Source: Pseudosporangium ferrugineum (GTDB lineage: Bacteria > Actinomycetota > Actinomycetes > Mycobacteriales > Micromonosporaceae). Taken from it: a stretch of DNA of 64,000 nt. Positions 28,381 through 36,569 of this stretch are shown here, one piece after another; positions within the stretch are counted from its first letter, which is position 1, and the number at the start of each line of letters is the position of its first letter. The position numbers and the translations under genes were made by a program. Location: positions 248,001 through 312,000 of the forward strand of contig NZ_PVZG01000006.1 in the NCBI RefSeq assembly GCF_003002065.1, written 5' to 3'. Under the pieces are notes generated by a model. It searched no databases, was not told where the DNA came from, and worked only from the letters and a program-made list of their open reading frames with translations.

Positions 28381-28857
28381 GTGGAGCACGAAGTGCTGCG
28401 TCCGGCTCCGGGCAGGGAGCCCTCGGGCGCCGTCCCGTCGCACAAAAATTCGGGTGGAAGCGCCCTGATCGACCGCGTCTTCGGGCGCGACGACATCGCC
28501 GTGCTCCGCCACGAGGTCGGCCGGCGGCTGGACCCGGGCCTGCTGGGCGACCGGCTGGACGGCTTCATCCTCGCGGTCAACGAGGTGATCACCAACGTCG
28601 TGCTGCACGCGGGCGGCAGCGGGCGGCTCGTGCTGTCCCGCACCGCCGCGTCGATCTGGTGCACGGTCACCGACTCCGGGCCCGGCATCCCCGAGCAGCA
28701 CCGGCGCCCGCCCGAGGTGCCCGGCGCGTTCGAGGACGGCGGCCGGGGCATCTGGCTGGCGTACCAGCTGTGCGACGAAGTCACCATGGCGACCGGCCCG
28801 ATCGGGACAACTATCGGACTGCGGATCGACCTGCCCGGCCCTCGGCGACGTATCTGA
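28381..28857 (+). CDS. Anti-sigma-factor-type serine kinase/ATP-binding protein
   Basis: 158 residues with an RsbW/SpoIIAB-type HATPase_c_2 domain: N box AVNEVITNVVLHA, G1 box TDSGPGIP and G2 box GGRGIWLAYQLCDEV. Such proteins bind ATP and either sequester a sigma factor or phosphorylate an anti-sigma antagonist; stand-alone copies are abundant in actinomycetes and partners are usually unlinked. GTG at 28381 follows GGAGG 5 nt upstream; an in-frame GTG at 28369 lies 8 nt after a -10 TAGGCT (28355-28360), so a slightly longer, leaderless form is possible. Confidence 0.82.
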   Translation: MEHEVLRPAPGREPSGAVPSHKNSGGSALIDRVFGRDDIAVLRHEVGRRLDPGLLGDRLDGFILAVNEVITNVVLHAGGSGRLVLSRTAASIWCTVTDSGPGIPEQHRRPPEVPGAFEDGGRGIWLAYQLCDEVTMATGPIGTTIGLRIDLPGPRRRI

Positions 28858-28954
28858 CCTGGTCAACAGGGGTTCAGCGGGCGGTTGAACACGGCATGAA
28901 ACGCCGTGGAAATGTCGACATCGGCATTCAAGCGTGTTCGCCATCCGAGGCGAC

Positions 28955-28960
28955 TACATT
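28955..28960 (+). promoter_or_regulatory. -10 element for a leaderless HAD gene
   Basis: TACATT fits the actinobacterial TANNNT -10 and ends 6 nt before the GTG at 28967, where no ribosome binding site exists. No convincing -35 is seen. Confidence 0.5.
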
Positions 28961-28966
28961 AGGCCG

Positions 28967-29707
28967 GTGCTCGGACTACCTCCTCACGTGACGGCATGCC
29001 TCTTCGACCTCGACGGCGTGCTCACCCAAACCGCCCTGGTCCACAACGCGGCGTGGAAACAGACCTTCGACGCCTTCCTCCAGGCGTGGTCCACGCAGCA
29101 CGGACAGCCGTTCGTGCCGTTCGACACCGGGGCCGACTACCACCGGTACGTCGACGGCCGGCAGCGTGCCGACGGAGTCCGCACCTTCCTCGCCTCGCGC
29201 GGCATCACCCTGCCCGAAGGCACGCCCGACGACGGTCCCGACGCGGAGACCGTCAACGGCATCGGCAACCGCAAGAACCTGCTGGTTCTGCAGAAGATCC
29301 AGGAGGGGGCCGTACAGGTCTACCCCGGATCCGTCGACTACCTGCACGCGGTCAAGGACGCCGCCCTGCGCCGTGCCGTCGTGTCGGCCAGCGCCAACTG
29401 CAAGGACGTGCTGGAAGCAGCCAAGATCAGCGAACTTCTGGAGGTTCGCGTGGACGGCGTCGTCGCCCGTGCGGAACACTTGCCGGGCAAGCCCGCGCCG
29501 GACACGTTCCTCCACGGCGCGAAGCTGCTCGGCGTGCCGCCGGAGAACTGTGCCGTCTTCGAGGACGCCCTTGCGGGTGTCGAGGCGGGCCGGGCCGGTG
29601 GATTCGGCATCGTGATCGGCGTGGACCGGGTGGGTCAGGCCGACGCCTTGCGGGAACACGGCGCCGACATCGTGGTGCAGGACCTCGCCGAGCTCCTCGC
29701 CCGGTAA
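28967..29707 (+). CDS. Beta-phosphoglucomutase-family HAD phosphatase/mutase
   Basis: 246 residues. HAD motif I FDLDGVLT with both aspartates lies near residue 11; a cap domain follows; VVSASANC supplies motif II, KPAPDTFLHGAKLLGV the lysine, and VFEDALAGVEAG the metal-binding acids. It belongs to the beta-PGM group that converts beta-glucose 1-phosphate to glucose 6-phosphate. Placement 45 bp before a GH65 phosphorylase, which releases beta-glucose 1-phosphate, strongly supports this role. The start is set by the leaderless promoter; the frame opens at 28934. Confidence 0.88.
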   Translation: MLGLPPHVTACLFDLDGVLTQTALVHNAAWKQTFDAFLQAWSTQHGQPFVPFDTGADYHRYVDGRQRADGVRTFLASRGITLPEGTPDDGPDAETVNGIGNRKNLLVLQKIQEGAVQVYPGSVDYLHAVKDAALRRAVVSASANCKDVLEAAKISELLEVRVDGVVARAEHLPGKPAPDTFLHGAKLLGVPPENCAVFEDALAGVEAGRAGGFGIVIGVDRVGQADALREHGADIVVQDLAELLAR

Positions 29708-29752
29708 CACCCCCATCGACTACTTCTCTTCTCAGTTGCGAGAGGCACCACC

Positions 29753-32119
29753 GTGATCCGTGAACGGGCCTACCCCGTCGACCCCTGGCACATCCGGGAG
29801 ACCCGGCTGGACCTGGATCTCCTGGCCCAGTCAGAGTCGGTCTTCGCCCTGGCCAACGGCCACATCGGCATCCGCGGGAACCTGGACGAGGGCGAGCCGC
29901 ACGGCCTGCCCGGCACCTACCTCAACTCGTTCTACGAGTTGCGGCCGCTGCCCTACGCGGAGGCGGGCTACGGCTTCCCCGAGTCGGGTCAGACGATGGT
30001 CAACGTCACCAACGCGAAGCTCATGCGGCTGCTCGTCGACGACGAGCCGTTCGACGTGCGCTACGGCGACCTGCGCTCCCACGAACGCACCCTCGACCTG
30101 CGCGCCGGCACCCTGGAACGGATCGTCGAGTGGGTCTCGCCGTCCGGCCAGGCCATCCGCGTCCGCACCGTGCGCATGGTGTCCTTCACCCAGCGCTCGG
30201 TCGTCGCGTTCCTGTACGAGGTCGAGCCGATCGACTCGACGGCCCGGCTGATCCTCCAGTCCGAGCTGGTGGCCAACGAACAGCTGCCGCCGACCAGCAA
30301 GGACCCCCGCGTGGCGGCGGTGCTCGACCACCCGCTGCAGGCCGAGGAGATGCTGGAGCAGCGCACCGGCGGGCTCCTCGTGCACCGCACCAAGGCCAGC
30401 GACCTGCGCATGGCCGCGGCGATGGAGCACCTCGTCGAGGCGCCCGGCAAGCACGCGGTCACCACCGAGGGGCACCCGGACTGGCTGCGTACCACCGTGG
30501 CGTGCAAGCTCGAGCCGGGGCAGAAGCTGCGGGTCGTGAAGCTGGCCGCGTACGGCTGGTCCAGCAACCGCTCGCTGCCCGCCGTGCGCGACCAGGTCGG
30601 CGCGGCCCTCGCCAGCGCCCGCCTGGACGGGTGGGAGGGCCTGATCGAGGCGCAGCGCGAATACCTCGACGAGTTCTGGGACCACTCCGACGTCCGCGTC
30701 GAGGGCGACCCCGAGGTGCAGCAGGCGGTCCGCTTCGGGCTCTTCCACACGCTCCAGGCCGGCGCCCGGGCGGAGAAGCGGCCGATCGGCTCCAAGGGCC
30801 TCTCCGGCCCCGGCTACGACGGCCACACCTTCTGGGACGCGGAGACGTTCGTGCTCCCCGCGCTGACCTACACCCAGCCCGCGGCGGCGGCCGACGTGCT
30901 GCGGTGGCGGCACTCCACGCTGGATCTGGCCAAGGAGCGCGCGCAGACCCTCGGCCTGCAGGGCGCGGCCTTCCCGTGGCGCACGATCCGCGGGCAGGAA
31001 TGCTCGGCGTACTGGCCGGCCGGCACCGCGGGCTTCCACATCGGCGCGGACATCGCCGACGCCGTCCGCCGCTACGTCTCGGCCACCGCCGACTACGACT
31101 TCGAGCGCGAGGTCGGCCTGGAGCTGCTGGTGGAGACGGCGCGGCTGTGGCGCTCGCTGGGCCACCACGACCGGCACGGGCGCTTCCACATCGACGGCGT
31201 GACCGGCCCGGACGAGTACACGGCGGTGGTGGACGACAACGTCTACACCAACCTGATGGCGCAGCAGAACTTCTTCGCCGCGGCGGAGGCGGCCAAGCGC
31301 CACCCGGACCTCGCCCGCAAGCTCGGCGTCGACGACGAGGAGTCCGCGTCCTGGCGCGACGCGGCGGCGGCCGTGCACATCCCGTACGACCGCGAGCTCG
31401 GGGTGCACCAGCAGTCGGAGGGCTTCACCCGGCTCCAGGAGTGGGACTTCGAGAACACGCCGCCGGAGGCGTACCCGCTGCTGCTGAACTACCCGTACTT
31501 CGACCTGTACCGCAAGCAGGTGGTCAAGCAGGCCGACCTGGTCATGGCCATGTACGTCCGCGGCGACGCCTTCACCCCGGACGAGAAGGCGCGCAACTTC
31601 GCCTACTACGACGCCCGTACGGTCCGCGACTCGTCGCTGTCGGCCTGCATCCAGGCCGTCATCGCGGCGGAGGTCGGCTTCGTCGAGCTGGCCCACGACT
31701 ACCTGGGCGAAGCGGCCCTGATGGACCTGCACGACCTGCACCAGAACGCCCGCGACGGCGTCCACGTGGCGTCGCTGGCGGGCTCCTGGATCGCCCTGGT
31801 GGCGGGCCTGGGCGGCATGCGCGACTACAACGGCCAGCTCTCGTTCGCGCCGCGCCTGCCCAGCCGGATCAGCAACCTGGAGTTCTCGCTCCTGTGGCGC
31901 GGCCTGCGGCTGCGCGTCGAGGTCGCCCCGGAGGAGGTCACGTACTCCCTCCGCAACGGCGGCGGCCAGGCCCGCCTCGACCTGATCCACCACGGCAAGG
32001 AGGTCACGGTCACCCAGGTGAAGCCGGTCGTCCTCCCGATCCCACCGGCCCCGCCGACCGGCCCAGCCCCGACCCAACCGGCCGGCCGCGCACCGGTACG
32101 CAGGGCCTCGGGCCTGTAA
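29753..32119 (+). CDS. Glycoside hydrolase family 65 disaccharide phosphorylase
   Basis: 788 residues, the normal size for GH65. The N-terminal beta-sandwich domain begins SESVFALANGHIGIRGNLDEG; the catalytic (alpha/alpha)6 barrel includes GHTFWDAETFVLPALTY and the general acid Glu488 in VTGPDEYTAVVDDN. GH65 enzymes phosphorolyse alpha-glucosides such as maltose, trehalose, kojibiose or nigerose to glucose and beta-glucose 1-phosphate; which one cannot be read here. The C-terminal ~30 residues are a Pro-rich tail. It lies behind the beta-PGM gene, forming a two-step energy-saving route to glucose 6-phosphate. GTG start at 29753. Confidence 0.92.
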   Translation: MIRERAYPVDPWHIRETRLDLDLLAQSESVFALANGHIGIRGNLDEGEPHGLPGTYLNSFYELRPLPYAEAGYGFPESGQTMVNVTNAKLMRLLVDDEPFDVRYGDLRSHERTLDLRAGTLERIVEWVSPSGQAIRVRTVRMVSFTQRSVVAFLYEVEPIDSTARLILQSELVANEQLPPTSKDPRVAAVLDHPLQAEEMLEQRTGGLLVHRTKASDLRMAAAMEHLVEAPGKHAVTTEGHPDWLRTTVACKLEPGQKLRVVKLAAYGWSSNRSLPAVRDQVGAALASARLDGWEGLIEAQREYLDEFWDHSDVRVEGDPEVQQAVRFGLFHTLQAGARAEKRPIGSKGLSGPGYDGHTFWDAETFVLPALTYTQPAAAADVLRWRHSTLDLAKERAQTLGLQGAAFPWRTIRGQECSAYWPAGTAGFHIGADIADAVRRYVSATADYDFEREVGLELLVETARLWRSLGHHDRHGRFHIDGVTGPDEYTAVVDDNVYTNLMAQQNFFAAAEAAKRHPDLARKLGVDDEESASWRDAAAAVHIPYDRELGVHQQSEGFTRLQEWDFENTPPEAYPLLLNYPYFDLYRKQVVKQADLVMAMYVRGDAFTPDEKARNFAYYDARTVRDSSLSACIQAVIAAEVGFVELAHDYLGEAALMDLHDLHQNARDGVHVASLAGSWIALVAGLGGMRDYNGQLSFAPRLPSRISNLEFSLLWRGLRLRVEVAPEEVTYSLRNGGGQARLDLIHHGKEVTVTQVKPVVLPIPPAPPTGPAPTQPAGRAPVRRASGL

Positions 32120-32127
32120 AGACGGAC

Positions 32128-32176
32128 GAGGGCCCGGCCCACCCACGGCTCCGCGCCGCGGGCGGGCCGGGCCCTC
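32128..32176. terminator. Large hairpin after GH65 gene
   Basis: GAGGGCCCGGCCC pairs perfectly with GGGCCGGGCCCTC (13 bp) around a 23-nt loop, 8 nt past the GH65 stop. No T-run follows, but its position suggests termination or 3'-end protection. Confidence 0.7.
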
Positions 32177-32236
32177 GCCTCGTCCATGGCTTCGCGCCGC
32201 GGGCGGGCTGAGCCCTTGTCTCGCTCATGACTCCGT

Positions 32237-32360
32237 GGGCTGAGCCCTTGCCTCGCCCAGACTCTGTGGGCTGGGCCCTTGCCTCGCCCAGACTCCGTGG
32301 GCTGGGCCCTCGCCTCGCCCAGACTCCGTGGGCTGAGCCCTCGCCTCGCCCAGGCTCCGC
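32237..32360. repeat. 31-bp tandem array (four units)
   Basis: Units start at 32237, 32268, 32299 and 32330, an exact 31-bp period, with diverged relatives on both sides (about 32160-32236 and 32361-32390). Each unit opens with the small palindrome GGGCTGAGCCC or GGGCTGGGCCC and continues with cctcgcccagactccgt. A 31-bp period breaks any reading frame, so the array is not coding. Confidence 0.9.
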
Positions 32361-32700
32361 GCCGCGGGTGGGCCGAGCCTTCGCCTCACCTCGGGACCCG
32401 CCGGGGTTGCGCCCGGCCCGAGACCACGGCACGCCTCGACGGGCGTCGGCCGGCACCACCACGCGCCATCAGACGCCCGAAGCGCCGCCGGAAGTGACCG
32501 TCGGCGCCTTTTCAGCGACGCTCAAGTTCCACTTCGCACGCTGCCCCCGCTCCGCCGGTCGCGCCGCGGGTCGGCCCGGCGACCTGGGCGGTCGGGGGTC
32601 TGGCGGGGAGTGGGGGCGGTGGGAAGGTTGCCGGGCGGTCAGAACTCGGCGGCTCGTCGGCGGTCTGGGTCCGGCGGGAGTGCCGGTGCTGCGCAAACCG

Positions 32701-32780
32701 CCGGCCGCGTCGCTGTCGGTCCGGCCGCGCCGCTGTCGGTCCGGCCGCGCCGCCGTCGACCCGGCCGCGCCGCCGTCGAT
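32701..32780. repeat. 20-bp tandem array (four units)
   Basis: ccggccgcg recurs at 32701, 32721, 32741 and 32761, each followed by a cgctgtcggt or cgccgtcga variant, an exact 20-bp period. It is unrelated to the 31-bp array upstream. Confidence 0.88.
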
Positions 32781-32821
32781 CCGGCGGACCGTGGGCGGGT
32801 CGGGTGTGGCGGGCTTGCCGT

Positions 32822-32937
32822 CGTGGGGAGGCCGGCCGTGTGCGGGTCGTCGTGGGGAGGCCGGCCGTGCGGGGGTCGTCGTGGGGAGGCCGGCCGTGTG
32901 CGGGTCGTCGTGGGGAGGCCGGCCGTGTGCAGGTTGC
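32822..32937. repeat. 29-bp tandem array (four units)
   Basis: cgtggggaggccggccgt recurs at 32822, 32851, 32880 and 32909, an exact 29-bp period. Each unit holds the palindrome GGCCGGCC. The third tandem array in one intergenic region. Confidence 0.9.
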
Positions 32938-33090
32938 CGCGCGGTCGGGGTCGGGGTTCGCGGATGGCCGGGGGCTGACGGGCCCGGTGCCTCGGGTGCT
33001 GGTGCCGGATACGCGGGAGCCCTCGTTCCCGGCCGTCCTCCAGCGGGAGGGCGCCGGGGAGCGAGGGCTCCCGTGTGCGTGGGGCGGCTG

Positions 33091-34110
33091 CTACAGCATC
33101 GACACGTGTACGTGGTCCGTGTGGTTGCTGGGCCCGTGGTAGTTGTTCCATTGCGTCGCCGGGAACCAGATCATGCGGTTCCAGATGACGTAGAGGATGC
33201 CTAGGCGTTCGGCGTTGCGGACCAGGAAGGCCATGAGGTTGTTGCCGTACTCGCGGGTGTCCTGGTTGTGCCAGGGTGCGAAGCCTCGCTTCTGCAGCGA
33301 CCAGTCGCAGGCGCGGCCCTTGGGATGTTCGAAGGGGCCGCCGTCGCGGTGACAACCGACGAATCGGTTGAAGCCCGCCTTTTTCACCTCTTTGTACATG
33401 TGGAGGGTGCGGGCGGTGATGCAGCCGTTCGTCGTCGGGTCGTTGACGTTGCATGACTCGGGGCCGAACTCGCCGTCGGAGTTGCGGGGTGCCGGCGCGG
33501 CCACCCGGGACTTGGCCAGGACGAAGCCGCCCGTCACCTTGTCGCCGCCGACCAGGGCGAGGGCCTTCTCCGCGGACTCCTTCTGCTTCTTCATCAGCTC
33601 GAGGTTCTGCTTCTGCGCCTTGACCTCCTGGTCGAGGCGCGCCTTCGCCGTGGCGACCTCGTCGATCGCGGCGTCGAGCTCGCGGAGCTTGCCGTCGTTC
33701 AGGGCGTTGATCTCCTCGAGGGAGACCGCCTTGTCGATGAAGTTGCTGGGCGAGCGCACGTTGAGCAGGAAGCCCATGGTGGACAGGCCGCCCGTGCGGT
33801 ACTGCTGCGCCGCGACCGCGCCGACCTGGGGCAGCAGTGCGTCGCGCTTCGCCTCGGCGTCCTTGACCTTCAGGGCGAGCGCCAGCTGGGTCTTGGTCGA
33901 CTTCGCCACCGCGGACTTGGCGGCCAGGTAGCGCCGGCCCGTGTTGTCCAGGACGTCGTTGAGCATGGGGTTGTCGTCGCCGTCGTCGGCGGTCGACGAG
34001 TTGCCGCCGCCCGGCGCCGCGCTCGCGGGTGCGCCGGGGGATGCGATCAGGGTGATCGCAACGAGCGGTGCCAGGGCGATGGCAAGCCACCGGCGGGGTC
34101 GTGCCGTCAT
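33091..34110 (-). CDS. Secreted coiled-coil protein with M15-like C-terminal domain, paralog A
   Basis: 339 residues. Signal peptide at 1-31 ending ASAAPGG; coiled-coil region ~55-205 rich in Ala/Lys/Glu (LALALKVKDAEAKRDALL, KKQKESAEKALALV) with an embedded YRTGGLSTMGFLL segment as in NlpC/P60-associated N-termini. The C-terminal ~120 residues resemble the ARB_07466-type/LAS peptidase fold, with candidate zinc ligands His262 and Asp269 (HPKGRACD) and His333/His335 (DHVHVSML). It is probably a cell-wall peptidase or binder. A ydaO-type riboswitch lies directly upstream, and a divergent paralog follows across the intergenic region. Confidence 0.82.
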   Translation of the reverse strand: MTARPRRWLAIALAPLVAITLIASPGAPASAAPGGGNSSTADDGDDNPMLNDVLDNTGRRYLAAKSAVAKSTKTQLALALKVKDAEAKRDALLPQVGAVAAQQYRTGGLSTMGFLLNVRSPSNFIDKAVSLEEINALNDGKLRELDAAIDEVATAKARLDQEVKAQKQNLELMKKQKESAEKALALVGGDKVTGGFVLAKSRVAAPAPRNSDGEFGPESCNVNDPTTNGCITARTLHMYKEVKKAGFNRFVGCHRDGGPFEHPKGRACDWSLQKRGFAPWHNQDTREYGNNLMAFLVRNAERLGILYVIWNRMIWFPATQWNNYHGPSNHTDHVHVSML

Positions 34111-34128
34111 CCAGTTTCCTTCCGTGTT

Positions 34129-34248
34129 GCCGCCGACCGGGTTAGCTGACGGGTTCGGGACGGAAGCGATCCCTACCGCTGGTCCAGCGGATTCACCCCA
34201 TTACCAGGTGGTTCCCCGATTCGCCTCACGGCGATTGAGCGGTGGGCC
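34129..34248 (-). ncRNA. Cyclic di-AMP riboswitch (ydaO-yuaA type), copy A
   Basis: Read on the minus strand this leader holds the conserved ydaO blocks in order: an aatcgcc start, GGGGTGAATCCG, a variable hairpin (CGCTGGACCAGCG), GGTAGGGAT, then CCCGTCAGCTAACCCGG close to the 3' end, with the ends able to pair as P1. The same order is known from rpfA-type leaders in Streptomyces. Aptamer boundaries are estimated. It ends 19 nt before the ATG of paralog A. In actinobacteria such switches turn down cell-wall hydrolase genes when cyclic di-AMP is high. Confidence 0.87.
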
Positions 34249-34538
34249 GCCGGCACCTTGGGGGCGGTGCCTTCTTTGGCGGTGACCGGCGGAAAGCTTA
34301 CCTGACTCGGGCGGCCACTTCAGCGCTCGCGACGACGGCAAAAGTGTTACCGGGCAACGACTTTCCGTCACCACTCGATGGAATGACGCAGCTCCTGGGC
34401 CGCAACCACCCATCAATGTGAGTCGTTGCATTCTCTCCGCGAGAATTTGACCCTCGGTGGCGGCTCGAATGCGTAGAGTGCGACACCTGTCTATTCATGA
34501 ATTCCGTGGGTAGTCTTCGTCACGGTTCCATCACGGAA

Positions 34539-34656
34539 CCGCCGCCTAATCGCCTGACGGCGAGCCGGGGACCCATCCGGTAATGGGGTGAATCCGCAGT
34601 TCGCTGCGGTAGGGATCACTTCCGTCCCGAACCCGTCAGCTAACCCGGTCGGCGGC
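34539..34656 (+). ncRNA. Cyclic di-AMP riboswitch (ydaO-yuaA type), copy B
   Basis: Plus-strand leader with the same ordered blocks as copy A: taatcgcctgac, GGGGTGAATCCG, hairpin CGCAGTTCGCTGCG, GGTAGGGAT and CCCGTCAGCTAACCCGG. The ends ccgccg and cggcgg can close P1. It lies 17 nt before the GTG of paralog B. About 290 nt separate it from copy A; both promoters must lie in that interval, but I see no confident -35/-10 pair. Confidence 0.88.
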
Positions 34657-34673
34657 CGACGGAAGGAACGCAC

Positions 34674-35756
34674 GTGAGGCTCGACCCTGTCCGCCGGCGA
34701 TTAGCGACCGTGCTCGCGGTCCTCGTCGCCACCTCGGGGCTGGCGCTGGTCGCCCCGGCCGCGGCGACCGCCGCGCCCCGCCCGCTCGCCGCGCCGGGTG
34801 ACTCCGGCGACGACGGGGAGGGCGGCTCGAAATCCCTGGTGGAGCAGCTCGAGGCGGCCTCGAAGGGCTTCGTCGAGGCCAAGGAGGCGCTGGAGCGCTC
34901 GAAGAAGCGCCAGCTGGAGCTGGCCGCCCGGCTCAAGGAGATCGACGCCGAGCTCGGCCCCCAGCAGAGCGCGCTCGACGACGTCGTCCGGCAGTCGTAC
35001 CGGACCGGGCGGCTCGGGCCGATGGGCGCGCTGCTCAGCGCGGACTCCGCCGGCGGCCTGCTCGACCGCGCCCAGATGCTGCAGACCGTGGCGGTGAAGC
35101 AGGAGCGCACGATCCGCGAGCTGAAGGACACGCGGACCAAGCAGGAGCAGGCCAAGGTCGCGATCGACACCGAGATCCGCTCCCAGCAGCGCCAGCTGAA
35201 CATCATGGCCAAGCGCAAGTCCCAGGCGGAGAACGCGCTCAAGGCGGCCAACGCCGCGGCGGCCGCCGATGATGAGACGGACAGCTCAAGCGCGAGCAGC
35301 GGCAGTGGTTCGGGCGGGAACAGCAGCCGGGCGGCCGCCGCGCGGCGCAACTCGGACGGCTCCCTGCCCGACGAGTCGTGCAGCGTCAACGACCCGACGA
35401 CGAGCGGCTGCATCACGCCGCGCACGCTGCACGCCATGAAGGAGGCCCAGAAGGACGGCTTCACCCGGTATGTCGCGTGCTTCCGGCACCAGAACAGCGG
35501 TGAGCATCCGAAGGGCCGGGCCTGCGACTTCGCCGCGGACCGGAACGGCTTCGGCGGCGTCGCCACGGGCAGCAGCCGGGACTACGGCAACCGGCTGGCG
35601 AACTACTTCATCAACAACGCGAGCCGGCTCGGCGTGCTCTACGTCATCTGGTTCCGGCGGATCTGGCTGCCGAGCAGCGGGTGGAAGGCGTACTCCCGAG
35701 GCCAGGGCGACCCGTCCAGCGATCACACGAACCACGTGCATCTGTCCATGCGGTGA
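34674..35756 (+). CDS. Secreted coiled-coil protein with M15-like C-terminal domain, paralog B
   Basis: 360 residues with the same plan as its divergent neighbour: signal peptide 1-~41, coiled coil ~60-200 (KEALERSKKRQLELAARL) with YRTGRLGPMGALL, a Ser/Gly linker (SSASSGSGSGG), and the C-terminal domain with NDPTTSGCITPRTLHAMKEAQ, HPKGRACD (His278, Asp285) and HVHLSMR (His354, His356). The C-terminal 120 residues are much more alike between the paralogs than the coiled coils. The role is likely peptidoglycan cleavage or remodelling, under riboswitch control. GTG start with GGAAGGA upstream. A perfect terminator follows. Confidence 0.83.
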   Translation: MRLDPVRRRLATVLAVLVATSGLALVAPAAATAAPRPLAAPGDSGDDGEGGSKSLVEQLEAASKGFVEAKEALERSKKRQLELAARLKEIDAELGPQQSALDDVVRQSYRTGRLGPMGALLSADSAGGLLDRAQMLQTVAVKQERTIRELKDTRTKQEQAKVAIDTEIRSQQRQLNIMAKRKSQAENALKAANAAAAADDETDSSSASSGSGSGGNSSRAAAARRNSDGSLPDESCSVNDPTTSGCITPRTLHAMKEAQKDGFTRYVACFRHQNSGEHPKGRACDFAADRNGFGGVATGSSRDYGNRLANYFINNASRLGVLYVIWFRRIWLPSSGWKAYSRGQGDPSSDHTNHVHLSMR

Positions 35757-35766
35757 TGGGGCACAG

Positions 35767-35798
35767 CGAAAGGGGCGGCCGGAAGGCCGCCCCTTTCG
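35767..35798. terminator. Bidirectional terminator with GGAA loop
   Basis: A perfect 14-bp stem, CGAAAGGGGCGGCC with GGCCGCCCCTTTCG, closed by a GGAA (GNRA-type) tetraloop. It lies between the convergent paralog B and ABC ATPase genes and directly abuts the latter's stop. Confidence 0.92.
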
Positions 35799-36569
35799 TC
35801 ACTTCTTCACGTACGCCTCGTACTCCTTGAGCACTTCCTCGGTGGGCCCGTCGCCGCGGATCAGCCCGGACTCGAGCCAGATGCAGCGCTCGCAGGTGTC
35901 CCGGATCGACTGCTCGCTGTGGCTGACCAGGAACACCGTGCCGGCCTCGGCGCGCAGGTCGCGGACCCGCTGCTCGCTGCGCTTGCGGAACTTGGCGTCG
36001 CCGGTGGCCAGCGCCTCGTCGATCAGCAGCACGTCGTGCTTCTTCGCCGCGGCGATCGAGAAGCGCAGCCGGGCGGCCATGCCGGACGAGTACGTCCGCA
36101 TCGGCAGCGAGCTGAAGTCGCCGCGCTCGTTGATCCCGGAGAAGTCGATGATCTCCTTGACCTGCGACTTCACCTGGGCCGGGGACATGCCCATGGCCAG
36201 GCAGCCGAGGACCACGTTGCGCTCGCCGGGCAGGTCGTTCATCAGCGCCGCGTTGACGCCGAGCAGCGACGGCTGGCCGGCCGCGTAGATGGCGCCCTTC
36301 TCGACCGGGAGCAGCCCGGCGATGGCCCGGAGCAGCGTCGACTTGCCCGAGCCGTTGGTGCCGATCAGACCGATCGCTTCGCCCTTGTACGCGACGAAGC
36401 TCACGCCCTTGATCGCGTGCACCTCCCGCAGCGTGGCGGGTTTGGCGCCGGTGACGATCCGCTTGAAGCTGGCGAGCGGGCTGCCCGTACCGGCGCTGCC
36501 GGCCTGGTGCACCCGGTAGACGACGTGCGCGTCGTCCACGATCACGGTGGGTTCGCGCTGGTCAGCCAC
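35799..36569 (-). CDS. TagH-type polysaccharide/polyol-phosphate export ATPase
   Basis: 256 residues. Walker A GTNGSGKSTLL, an export-family Q-loop, signature SSGMAARLRFSIAAA and Walker B VLLIDEALATGD, all as in the TagH/Wzt group of ABC-2 exporters. It has no long C-terminal binding domain. The start overlaps the stop of the permease gene by 8 bp, so the two proteins are made together. The pair exports a lipid-linked glycopolymer such as teichoic acid; the GT2/TagF operon 10 kb away may make the cargo (inference). Confidence 0.92.
   Translation of the reverse strand: MADQREPTVIVDDAHVVYRVHQAGSAGTGSPLASFKRIVTGAKPATLREVHAIKGVSFVAYKGEAIGLIGTNGSGKSTLLRAIAGLLPVEKGAIYAAGQPSLLGVNAALMNDLPGERNVVLGCLAMGMSPAQVKSQVKEIIDFSGINERGDFSSLPMRTYSSGMAARLRFSIAAAKKHDVLLIDEALATGDAKFRKRSEQRVRDLRAEAGTVFLVSHSEQSIRDTCERCIWLESGLIRGDGPTEEVLKEYEAYVKK

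Larger units (their letters stand above)
32361..33090. other. Gene-free region holding two of three repeat arrays
   Basis: No frame here has start context, codon bias or protein similarity that I recognise. The longest open frame (32227-33204, plus) runs through the out-of-frame repeats and into the antisense of the next gene, so it is a shadow. Besides the 20-bp and 29-bp arrays the sequence is G/C-rich filler up to the stop of the minus-strand peptidase gene at 33091. Confidence 0.7.

Noticed and set aside
29831..32146. 771-codon ORF antisense to the GH65 gene
   Set aside because: Typical high-GC shadow frame; the sense frame carries full GH65 motifs.
32237..32360. CRISPR-like array
   Set aside because: Units are directly adjacent with no spacers and no cas genes are present.
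32227..33204. 325-codon plus-strand ORF across the tandem arrays
   Set aside because: It runs through repeats of 31, 20 and 29 bp, so the same DNA is read in different frames, and it ends inside the antisense of the peptidase gene.
34447..34479. Promoter TTGACC/TAGAGT for the plus-strand riboswitch
   Set aside because: Spacer of 21 nt is too long for a standard -35/-10 pair.
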